From F23-B02 sp946405205 (GTDB taxonomy: Bacteria > Bacillota > Clostridia > Oscillospirales > Oscillospiraceae), in assembly GCA_946405205.1 (NCBI GenBank), contig CAMJGL010000034.1, positions 1 to 13,104 on the forward strand: 13,104 nt of DNA. The letters are read 5' to 3'. The first letter of the stretch is position 1; each line of letters opens with the position of its first letter. Below, in pieces: positions 5,590-11,712 of the stretch. The notes under the pieces are model-generated. The model saw only the letters and a list, made by a program, of their open reading frames with translations, was not told where the DNA came from and did no database searches. Made by a program: the position numbers and the translations under genes.

Positions 5590-7167
5590 TCATTCAAGGC
5601 TTTCCATCAGCGCTTCGGCGCATTTCATGCCGTCCACGGCGGCGGAGGTGATGCCTCCGGCATATCCCGCGCCCTCACCGCAGGGGTACAGACCCCGAAG
5701 CTGGGATACTCTGCGCTCATCGCGCAGTATCCGCACCGGCGAGGAGGAGCGCGTCTCGGGCGCTGTGAGCACCGCCTCCGGATCATCAAATCCGCGAAGC
5801 TTTTTCCCAAGCTCCGGCAGCGCCGCCTCGAGCACCGAGGTGATGCGCTCCGGCAGCAGCTCGTGCAGCTCGCACCAGTGCACCCCCGGACGGTAGCTCG
5901 GCCTAATCTTTTCCGAGCCCGCGACTGACTCATGCCGCAGGAAGCCGCCCACCGTCTGTGCGCAGGCTTTGTAATCTCCGCTCAGGGCGAAGGCTCCGTG
6001 CTCTATCTCCCGCTGCCAGTACATACCGCCGAGCGTTCCCTCATAGGGGAAATCCTCGGGGTGCAGCGTAACGAGCAATGCTGAGTTTGCGTTTTCGCCG
6101 CCTCGGTCGGAACAGCTCATGCCGTTCGTGCATACCCCGCCCGTCTCCGAGGCAGCGGCGATGACCTCGCCGCCTGGGCACATACAAAAGGTATAGGCGC
6201 TCGTGCCGTCGGGCAGGTGGACGTTCAGCGAGTAATCGGCCGGCGGCAGCCCGTCTTGCATCGAACCGTACTGCGCGGCGTCTATGTCCGCCTGTCTGTG
6301 CTCGATGCGCACGCCCATGGAAAAGGGCTTGGGTTCCATCGGCACGCCCAGCCGTTCGAGCATCTCAAAGGTGTCCCTCGCCGAGTGGCCTATGGCGAGG
6401 ATAAGCCTGTCGCAATCAATTGTATATTCTTTTCCCGCCTCCGTGACCTCAACGCCGCGGAGGACATTTTTATCCGTAACAAGCCCCGTGAGCTTTGCGC
6501 CGAAGCGCACCTCGCCGCCGAGTCCGATGACGGTTTTCCGTATGCGCTGCACGACATTTATAAGGATGTCCGTGCCGATATGCGGCTTTGCGTCATAGAG
6601 TATGCACTCCGGCGCGCCGTGGCGCACGAACTGTTCGAGCATCCAGCGGATGCGCTTATCACGGATGCCGGTGTTCAGCTTGCCGTCGGAAAAGGTGCCC
6701 GCTCCGCCCTCGCCGAACTGCACGTTGCACTCGGGGTCGAGAGCGCCGCCGGCGCGGAAGACCTCCACCGCTTTTCGGCGGCTTTCCGCATCCTGCCCGC
6801 GTTCGAGGACGATGGGCCGCAGTCCCGCCTCGGCCAGCACAAGGGCGGCAAACATCCCGGCAGGGCCGAAGCCCGCTATCACGGGGCGCTTTTTTGCGCT
6901 CATGCGCGGGATGTCATAGCGAAATTCCTCATAGCGGCACACGTTTTTGCTTTTTGTCCGCGCAATGAGCTTGTCCTCACCGTGAACCTCGACCGCGACG
7001 GAATAAAGCCAGTGTATATCGTTTTTCTTGCGTGCGTCCAGAGATTTTTTGGTGACGGTGAGCCCGCGGATATCTCTTTCGGAAATGTGCAGCTCGCGGG
7101 CTGCTTTTTTTCTGAGCTTTTCCTCGCTCTCGCCTGTCTCAAGGCGCAGGGAACGAACCAGTATCAT
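5590..7167 (-). CDS. FAD-dependent dehydrogenase, COG2509-like, function unknown
   Basis: 525 aa from the chosen start. An N-terminal region of about 90 residues (RSLRLETGESEEKLRKKAA...) precedes the FAD-binding Rossmann motif GFGPAG (99-104) with an acidic residue in LERG (121-124). GEGGAGTFSDGKLNTG (152-167) and the C-terminal GLYPCGEGAGYAGGITSAA are hallmarks of a widespread, uncharacterised flavoprotein family. The enzyme is predicted cytoplasmic; no substrate can be read from the sequence. The ATG at 7167 shares ATGA with the stop of the preceding gene (4-bp overlap) and has GGGGAGG 9 bases upstream. An in-frame start 14 codons earlier (7209) would overlap that gene by 46 bp and is less likely. 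It is the last gene of the moaC operon, ending 18 bp from the shared terminator. Confidence 0.88.
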   Translation of the reverse strand: MILVRSLRLETGESEEKLRKKAARELHISERDIRGLTVTKKSLDARKKNDIHWLYSVAVEVHGEDKLIARTKSKNVCRYEEFRYDIPRMSAKKRPVIAGFGPAGMFAALVLAEAGLRPIVLERGQDAESRRKAVEVFRAGGALDPECNVQFGEGGAGTFSDGKLNTGIRDKRIRWMLEQFVRHGAPECILYDAKPHIGTDILINVVQRIRKTVIGLGGEVRFGAKLTGLVTDKNVLRGVEVTEAGKEYTIDCDRLILAIGHSARDTFEMLERLGVPMEPKPFSMGVRIEHRQADIDAAQYGSMQDGLPPADYSLNVHLPDGTSAYTFCMCPGGEVIAAASETGGVCTNGMSCSDRGGENANSALLVTLHPEDFPYEGTLGGMYWQREIEHGAFALSGDYKACAQTVGGFLRHESVAGSEKIRPSYRPGVHWCELHELLPERITSVLEAALPELGKKLRGFDDPEAVLTAPETRSSSPVRILRDERRVSQLRGLYPCGEGAGYAGGITSAAVDGMKCAEALMESLE

Positions 7168-8366
7168 TTGCCCAGCCTCCCCGCGACATAACCGCTCGCC
7201 CACGCCCACTGCAGGTTATACCCGCCGCAGTCGCCGTCGACGTCCAGAAGCTCGCCCGTTATGAACAGATGCGGCACAAACCAGCTCTCGAGCGTTTCGG
7301 GGTTTACGCCCGCGGTCCTGATGCCGCCCGCCGTCACCTGCGCGTGGTCGAAATCCTCAACGCCGCGCACCTCCAGCGAAAAATCGCGGCAGGTGCGCGC
7401 TATGGCGGTAAGCTCCGCGTCCCGAAGCTCATGAAGCTTTCTGCCGCCGCCCACGCCGGAATATTTGACCGCCATTTTGCCAAGTCGGTTATGGAGCATA
7501 CCTGTGAGTATATCCTCGGCGTTCATGTCCGGGTTTTTGGCGCAGCGCCGCCTGAGCCGAGCTTCGATGTCGTCCACGCCGGGCAGGAGGTCTATGTGTA
7601 CTCTCCCCTCGCCCGCCGCTGAGGCTGCCCGCGATATATCGAAGGCCGCGGGGCCGGACAGCCCCGTTTCCGTAAACTGCAGCTCGCCTCGGCTGACGGC
7701 AAGGGTCTCCCCGCCGGCTTCAAGGCGCAATACGGCCTCGGCTCTCACGCCCTTCAGGGCTCTCGGATAGGTGGGGTCCGTCACGAGCTGCACCAGCGCG
7801 GGGCGCAGGGCGGTGCGCTTGTGCCCCAGAGCCTTCAGCAGCTCATATCCGTCCATCACGCCGCCGACCTTCGCTCCGGCGGCTCCGCCGCAGGAGACTA
7901 TAACGAAGTCCGCCGCTATCTCGCCCTCATCGGTGCGTACGACAAAGCCCTCGCCGCGGCGGGCTATCTCCCTTGCCGGGCAGGAGGTCTTGACGCTGAC
8001 ATTCTCCCGCTCAAGGGCATAGCGCAGAACGTCCACGACGCTGTTTGCGGAGTTCGATCTCGGGTACACCCTGCCGCCGTACTCGGTCTCGGTCAGAAGT
8101 CCCAGAGAGTCGAAGAACCTGAGCGTGTCGGCGGGAGTGAAGCTTTCCAGCACGCGTGAGGCAAACTCCGGCTGCTCGCCGTGATAGTTTTCGGGCGCGG
8201 CGTTTACATTTGTGAGATTGCAGCGGCCGTTTCCGGTGCTGAGCAGCTTCCGCCCCACGCGCTGCTGGCGTTCGAGCAGTATTATATTGTTGTTCTTATC
8301 CTCGGAGGCCGAGAGCGCCGCCATCATGCCGGAGGCGCCGCCGCCGATTATTACTACCGTATTCAT
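7164..8366 (-). CDS. NAD(P)/FAD-dependent oxidoreductase, HI0933/BaiN family
   Basis: 400 aa, normal for the family. FAD is bound through GGGASG (8-13), with LLERQ (30-34) ending the first Rossmann unit. GRKLLSTGNGRCNLTN (38-53) is the family signature, and the C-terminus carries ITGELLDVDGDCGGYNLQWAWASG. Members are variously called YhiN, BaiN or aminoacetone oxidase-like. The BaiN name comes from a proposed bile-acid reductase role, and nothing here supports that substrate. The ATG at 8366 is chosen over the GTG at 8375 because GGTG lies 6 bases before the ATG but only 2 bases before the GTG. It starts 28 bp after the moaC stop and overlaps the next flavoprotein gene by 4 bp, so the two flavoproteins are likely made together. 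Confidence 0.88.
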   Translation of the reverse strand: MNTVVIIGGGASGMMAALSASEDKNNNIILLERQQRVGRKLLSTGNGRCNLTNVNAAPENYHGEQPEFASRVLESFTPADTLRFFDSLGLLTETEYGGRVYPRSNSANSVVDVLRYALERENVSVKTSCPAREIARRGEGFVVRTDEGEIAADFVIVSCGGAAGAKVGGVMDGYELLKALGHKRTALRPALVQLVTDPTYPRALKGVRAEAVLRLEAGGETLAVSRGELQFTETGLSGPAAFDISRAASAAGEGRVHIDLLPGVDDIEARLRRRCAKNPDMNAEDILTGMLHNRLGKMAVKYSGVGGGRKLHELRDAELTAIARTCRDFSLEVRGVEDFDHAQVTAGGIRTAGVNPETLESWFVPHLFITGELLDVDGDCGGYNLQWAWASGYVAGRLGK

Positions 8367-8394
8367 GTCATTCACCGCAATGATATGGATTCAT

Positions 8395-8871
8395 TCATTT
8401 TCTTATAAACTCTCCGCTCTTGCCTCCGGTCTTTTTCAGCAGGCGTATGTCCGTTATCTCCATGTCCTTCTGCACGGCCTTGCACATGTCGTACACCGTA
8501 AGAGCGGCTACGGACACCGCCGTCAGCGCCTCCATCTCCACTCCGGTGACGCCGGTGCATCTGGCCGTCGCGGTTATCTCCACCGCAAGCTCCTTTTCGT
8601 TGAGCTCAAAATCGATGTCGACGCCGGAGAGCATTATCGGATGGCACATGGGTATGATGTCCGGAGTGCGCTTTGCGCCCATTATGCCCGCTATCTGAGC
8701 CGTGCCGAGCACGTCGCCCTTTTTCAGACCGCCCGTTTTTATAAGCTCAAACGTACCGGCGTTGACGAGCACCCTGCCCGCCGCCACAGCCGTGCGCACG
8801 GTCTCGGCCTTTTCGGACACATCGACCATTCTGGCCCTGCCGCTGTTATTAAAATGAGAAAAATCACTCAT
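8395..8871 (-). CDS. moaC: Cyclic pyranopterin monophosphate synthase MoaC
   Basis: 158 aa, full length. MoaC converts the MoaA product 3',8-cyclo-dihydro-GTP to cyclic pyranopterin monophosphate in molybdenum cofactor synthesis, as a cytoplasmic hexamer. The N-terminal FNNSGRARMVDVS, GAKRTPDIIPMCHP with C76-H77, GVEMEALTAVS (E112, E114), YDMCKA (D128, K131) and KTGGKSG (147-153) are all present; K50/K51 and these residues fall at the positions known for E. coli MoaC. The ATG at 8871 is chosen because AGGAG lies 7 bases upstream. The ATG two codons earlier (8877) is only 1 base from it. No other cofactor gene (moaA, moaB, moaE, moeA, mobA) is in the window. It heads an operon with two flavoproteins. 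Confidence 0.97.
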   Translation of the reverse strand: MSDFSHFNNSGRARMVDVSEKAETVRTAVAAGRVLVNAGTFELIKTGGLKKGDVLGTAQIAGIMGAKRTPDIIPMCHPIMLSGVDIDFELNEKELAVEITATARCTGVTGVEMEALTAVSVAALTVYDMCKAVQKDMEITDIRLLKKTGGKSGEFIRK

Positions 8872-8918
8872 GTCCATTCTCCTGACGTAATTTTCAATTT
8901 ATTAGGCATTTCCGACAC
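8868..8918 (-). CDS. Possible 16-residue leader ORF before moaC
   Basis: A GTG at 8918 is preceded by GGAGG with a 5-base gap and opens a 16-codon frame (MSEMPNKLKITSGEWT) whose TGA overlaps the moaC ATG as ATGA. This could couple moaC translation to a leader peptide. It conflicts with the weak promoter at 8931-8961, whose transcript would start inside this ribosome binding site. It could be chance, since moaC has its own AGGAG. Confidence 0.25.
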   Translation of the reverse strand: MSEMPNKLKITSGEWT

Positions 8919-8930
8919 TTGAGCCTCCGT

Positions 8931-8961
8931 ATAATAAACTGGCTTCTTGTTGTTTTTTCAA
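8931..8961 (-). promoter_or_regulatory. Weak candidate promoter of the moaC operon
   Basis: On the minus strand TTGAAA (8961-8956) and TATTAT (8936-8931) resemble -35 and -10 boxes, but the spacer is 19 bp. No better candidate was found in the 149 bp between moaC and the gene that ends at 9021. Confidence 0.3.
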
Positions 8962-9020
8962 CTTCTGTTTTTATCCAATTTTGTCTGAAGTATTACGGAG
9001 CTTTGTATACGTTAAGATAG

Positions 9021-9671
9021 TTACTCTAAAACACAGTTATCAATTGTCCATATTCTTTTTAGACTATCCATGAGCAGGTCACATTTCTTTTTGTTATGGC
9101 TGGATAATAAGCAAATTGCTGAATACTCATTAAAAGATATCTTTGAAAAATCATCTAATGGCTCGACAAAAGCTATTCCATCTTCAAAAAACACGCTTTT
9201 GTTTGCATTATTCAGTTCAGTTCCCGATGTCTTATTTTGTTTAATATAAACTACTACACAGTAATCGTCTACAAAGAATCCAAACCATTCACCAAGTCCA
9301 ACGGAGTAGCTCGATGTCAAACCTTGCTCTAATGAAATTCCACGTATCAGATTTGCATCAATCGAACAAATGTGATTACCGCTATTATAAAACGATATTG
9401 CTGAAGTCGTACATTCAATTATAAAATGAGATAATTCTTTCTCGCGGATACACATTTTTAACATTTTCATTAAGAGAAAACAAAGTAAAACCGACCCAGC
9501 AAAATATAATAATATCCAAAAGAACTCTTCATCGGTAGCAGCAGAATAAATGCTGAATATTAATGTCAGTATAAACAATATAAGAATTGCAACAGTAAGC
9601 AGCAGCGTATTAGTTTTTTCATAAGGAGTAATGATAACAGCATCCTTTTGTGAACCATATTTTATTCTCAT
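9021..9671 (-). CDS. Hypothetical two-TM membrane protein
   Basis: 216 aa, not recognised. Two hydrophobic helices (about 22-43 and 50-72) with a short acidic loop (TDEEF) between them are followed by a basic stretch (KMLKMCIREK) and a soluble C-terminal domain of about 140 residues. This is the layout of a membrane-anchored cytosolic domain resembling small PH-like or immunity-type proteins, but no diagnostic motif is visible. GAGGG lies 7 bases before the ATG. The base composition is clearly AT-rich (poly-A/T, ATA, AAA and AAT codons) compared with the GC-rich flanks, and it shares this with the upstream DUF4279-like gene 94 bp away. The pair probably arrived by transfer. No terminator is clear after the stop. 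Confidence 0.75.
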   Translation of the reverse strand: MRIKYGSQKDAVIITPYEKTNTLLLTVAILILFILTLIFSIYSAATDEEFFWILLYFAGSVLLCFLLMKMLKMCIREKELSHFIIECTTSAISFYNSGNHICSIDANLIRGISLEQGLTSSYSVGLGEWFGFFVDDYCVVVYIKQNKTSGTELNNANKSVFFEDGIAFVEPLDDFSKISFNEYSAICLLSSHNKKKCDLLMDSLKRIWTIDNCVLE

Positions 9672-9699
9672 AAATAACCCTCAGAGAAAATGTGTTTTA

Positions 9700-9729
9700 T
9701 TTTACTACCTCGCTCCCAGCATAGTAAAA
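9700..9729. repeat. 8-bp inverted repeat between the two islet genes
   Basis: TTTTACTA (9700-9707) and TAGTAAAA (9722-9729) are perfect arms around 14 bases. Neither strand has a good T run after the stem, so an intrinsic terminator is unlikely; it could attenuate or be chance in AT-rich DNA. Confidence 0.3.
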
Positions 9730-9765
9730 ATCTGTTTATATAAGCAATTTGCAATACTAATATTA

Positions 9766-10158
9766 CTACAGAATCAACACATCAAACCCCATACTGGCAT
9801 TTAAACCGCTTATTTCATTAATTAAGTCTGAGTCGAAGAATAGGCAAGGAAAGCAGCCATCTTTCACGTCCAATTCAAACAACAGATTCCACTGCGCGTT
9901 ATTGATATCAGCAACCTCTCTCATTAAATGAAGTTTATTATCAATACAGCTCATAAACGATCTAAAGAAACAATGAAAATCGTCTGTTTCTTCTATTTCC
10001 GTACTGATACCCCACTCGTTATGTCCGAATCGTCTCCCATTGTTCAATAGTTCGTCTTTTTCTCTGACATATTGCGGAGTAATAGCTAATGCTTCTGTAA
10101 CACTTTTTGTATTAAAGTCCTCTCCAATAAGCGTAAGATGAATTTGAGCTTTCATCAT
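9766..10158 (-). CDS. DUF4279-like small protein
   Basis: 130 aa. The pattern IHLTLIGEDFNTKSVTEALAITP, a charged middle, NEWGISTE, and a C-terminal half ending in hydrophobic strands (WNLLFELDV..., MGFDVLIL) resembles DUF4279, a domain of unknown function often found as scattered single genes in accessory DNA. This is recognition by eye and not certain. AAGGA lies 5 bases before the first ATG (10158) and 8 before the second (10155); either start is possible. No signal peptide or membrane segment is seen, so it is cytoplasmic. It is the first gene after a strong promoter (10215-10243) and is followed by the two-TM protein gene, and both are AT-rich. A role as an orphan immunity-type protein is speculative. 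Confidence 0.75.
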   Translation of the reverse strand: MMKAQIHLTLIGEDFNTKSVTEALAITPQYVREKDELLNNGRRFGHNEWGISTEIEETDDFHCFFRSFMSCIDNKLHLMREVADINNAQWNLLFELDVKDGCFPCLFFDSDLINEISGLNASMGFDVLIL

Positions 10159-10214
10159 TTCTATCCTTCTTTTTATAGAACAATAATAATCTATGCTTTT
10201 TTTATCACGCAGAC

Positions 10215-10243
10215 ATTATATCCTATCCTCCGCCGCTTTTCAA
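10215..10243 (-). promoter_or_regulatory. Promoter of the AT-rich two-gene islet
   Basis: On the minus strand TTGAAA (10243-10238), a 17-bp spacer and a perfect TATAAT (10220-10215) lie about 57 bp upstream of the DUF4279-like start. They sit directly downstream of the terminator at 10250-10279, so the islet is transcribed independently of the glycosyltransferase gene. Confidence 0.75.
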
Positions 10244-10249
10244 CAAAGG

Positions 10250-10279
10250 AAAAACGCAGCTTCGTAAAGCTGCGTTTTT
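10250..10279. terminator. Terminator of the glycosyltransferase gene
   Basis: A perfect 13-bp stem (10250-10262 with 10267-10279; core CGCAGCTT/AAGCTGCG) closes on a 4-base CGTA loop, with A5 and T5 ends that give a T run on both strands. It lies 30 bp after the glycosyltransferase stop and isolates that gene from the islet promoter. Confidence 0.92.
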
Positions 10280-10308
10280 GTTTGTGCGGGAACGGCTTTT
10301 TTGCGTTC

Positions 10309-11568
10309 TCACGCCGCAGTACAGCCGCTTCTGACCTCACTCAGAGTGCGCACGCGGTCGTGGACGATGGGCTCCCATTTGACGGGACGGAACATCGCCG
10401 CGATACAGATAGGCAAATAGGTAAGCATGAACAGCGGGAAGGTGAAGGCGTAAAGCACCTTCTTCGGGGCGGAGCAGTAGATATTCTTCCACTCGGTGGC
10501 GGTGGTAATCGCTCCGATGACGAACATCATGAGATACGTGTTAAATATGAGCTGGCCGAAGGACAGCAGGAGTATATCCGTTCCGCCGCCGGTAAAGACG
10601 CTGTATATCCCCGCGCCGACGTTTATAAGCAGGCCGAGCAGCGAGAGCACCACGGCGGGAGCGATGTTCATTGTCATGTCAAAGCAGGAGAAGCTGTGAT
10701 TTTTGAATATGCCCTTTACGAGGCGGCCGCCGTAGCGCCCGAGTATCTGGACATAGCCCCTTGCCCAGCGCATACGCTGCCGCCAGGACTGTGAGAAGGT
10801 CGTCGGCTGCTCGTCATAGAGCACCGCCTTCGGGCAGTAGCCCACCTTCTCGCCGTTTACGACATTGTGAACGGTGAACTCGATATCCTCTACCAGCAGG
10901 TGGAAGGGCCAGCCGCCGCAGCGGTGCATGACCTCGCGGCTGAACATGAAGCCCGTGCCGGACACCGCACAGCTCGTGCCCAGAAGATAGCGCGCGTTAT
11001 TCAGGTACTTTGCCTCGCGCAGGAACCACAGCGCATAGCCCGCGGATATCCAGTTGTCGCCGTAGTTTTTCGAGTTGCGGTAGCTCGTGACGATGCCGTA
11101 ACCGTCTGAAAAGGTCTCGTTCATGCGGCTTATGTAGTCCTCGCTGAGCAGGTTATCCGCGTCAAACACCATGTACGCGTCGAAAACGTCGCCGTATTCC
11201 TCGAGTATCTTATCGATCAGATACTCCAGAGCGTAGCCCTTGCCGACCTGCTCGGTGTTGAAGCGCTCGTACACTGCCGCGCCGTGTGCCCGCGCTATCT
11301 GCGCCGTTTTGTCCGTGCAGTTATCCGCGACCACAAACACCCGCACGAGACGCGAGGGATAATCCTGCGCCCGTATGCTGTCAAGCAGGTTCCCGATGAC
11401 GAGCTCCTCGTTCCGCGCCGAGATCAAAACCGCGTAGCGGTGCAGCTCGGTCTTCTTGTGCGGCTTCTCCTTTTTCACGAAAGGCACAAGAATGTAGAAA
11501 AACTGATAGGAATAGCAGAAAAAGAATATCATGCCGATGATGAAATTGATTAGCTTTATGGTTTCCAT
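10309..11568 (-). CDS. Membrane-bound glycosyltransferase family 2 (processive type)
   Basis: 419 aa. One N-terminal membrane helix (about 6-30), a cytosolic GT-A domain (about 42-290) and three C-terminal helices (about 300-325, 332-356, 371-393) give the layout of cellulose-, chitin- or poly-GlcNAc-synthase-like enzymes. Catalytic signatures are ADNCTD (D82), the metal-binding FDADN (D136, D138), VED (226-228), and QRMRW (264-268), the QxxRW motif of processive enzymes. The likely role is to polymerise or transfer a sugar from a nucleotide-sugar to an envelope or exopolysaccharide; substrate and product cannot be read here. AGGTG lies 5 bases before the ATG. It is a single-gene unit between its own promoter and terminator. 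No export partner, deacetylase or PilZ domain is nearby. Confidence 0.9.
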   Translation of the reverse strand: METIKLINFIIGMIFFFCYSYQFFYILVPFVKKEKPHKKTELHRYAVLISARNEELVIGNLLDSIRAQDYPSRLVRVFVVADNCTDKTAQIARAHGAAVYERFNTEQVGKGYALEYLIDKILEEYGDVFDAYMVFDADNLLSEDYISRMNETFSDGYGIVTSYRNSKNYGDNWISAGYALWFLREAKYLNNARYLLGTSCAVSGTGFMFSREVMHRCGGWPFHLLVEDIEFTVHNVVNGEKVGYCPKAVLYDEQPTTFSQSWRQRMRWARGYVQILGRYGGRLVKGIFKNHSFSCFDMTMNIAPAVVLSLLGLLINVGAGIYSVFTGGGTDILLLSFGQLIFNTYLMMFVIGAITTATEWKNIYCSAPKKVLYAFTFPLFMLTYLPICIAAMFRPVKWEPIVHDRVRTLSEVRSGCTAA

Positions 11569-11600
11569 CGCCGCACCTCATTTGTTTCAACTGTGTGGTT

Positions 11601-11612
11601 TGTATTAGTACA
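11601..11612. promoter_or_regulatory. Candidate operator at the glycosyltransferase transcription start
   Basis: TGTATTAGTACA is a dyad TGTA-N4-TACA that falls just downstream of the -10 at the expected start of transcription. A related GTATAT lies in the -10 itself. The placement suits a repressor, but the regulator is unknown. Confidence 0.3.
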
Positions 11613-11615
11613 GTC

Positions 11616-11644
11616 AATATACACTGAGCCGCAGCTATTGTCAA
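11616..11644 (-). promoter_or_regulatory. Promoter of the glycosyltransferase gene
   Basis: On the minus strand a perfect TTGACA (11644-11639), a 17-bp spacer and TATATT (11621-11616) form a near-consensus housekeeping promoter. The start of transcription would be near 11609, giving a leader of about 41 nt. Confidence 0.82.
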
Positions 11645-11665
11645 CAGAAATTTATTTAATTTTTT

Positions 11666-11709
11666 ATAAACCGAAAGCGCAGCCCTTTCAGGCTGCGCTT
11701 TCGGTTTAT
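11666..11709. terminator. Hairpin terminator after the fakA-like gene
   Basis: A perfect 19-bp stem (11666-11684 with 11691-11709; core CCGAAAGCGCAGCC) has a 6-base CTTTCA loop and starts 4 bp past the stop. The T-rich tail is better on the plus side (TTTATTTTTTATT). On the minus side the only T run is TTTAT at the end of the stem, so minus-strand termination relies on the long stem. Confidence 0.8.
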
Positions 11710-11712
11710 TTT

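Noticed and set aside
6217..7191. 324-codon plus-strand open frame opposite the COG2509-like gene
   Set aside because: Mirror frame of a well-supported flavoprotein gene; no independent evidence.
7164..8366. Bile-acid dehydroxylation (BaiN) function
   Set aside because: The family name is applied broadly; no other bai gene is nearby and the motifs mark only the general HI0933 fold.
8395..9020. Molybdenum cofactor riboswitch before moaC
   Set aside because: Only about 150 bp separate moaC from the next gene and no extended paired structure or terminator is visible there.
9700..9729. Intrinsic terminator between the islet genes
   Set aside because: The inverted repeat has a 14-base loop, an AT-only stem apart from one C-G pair and no T run after it on the transcribed strand.
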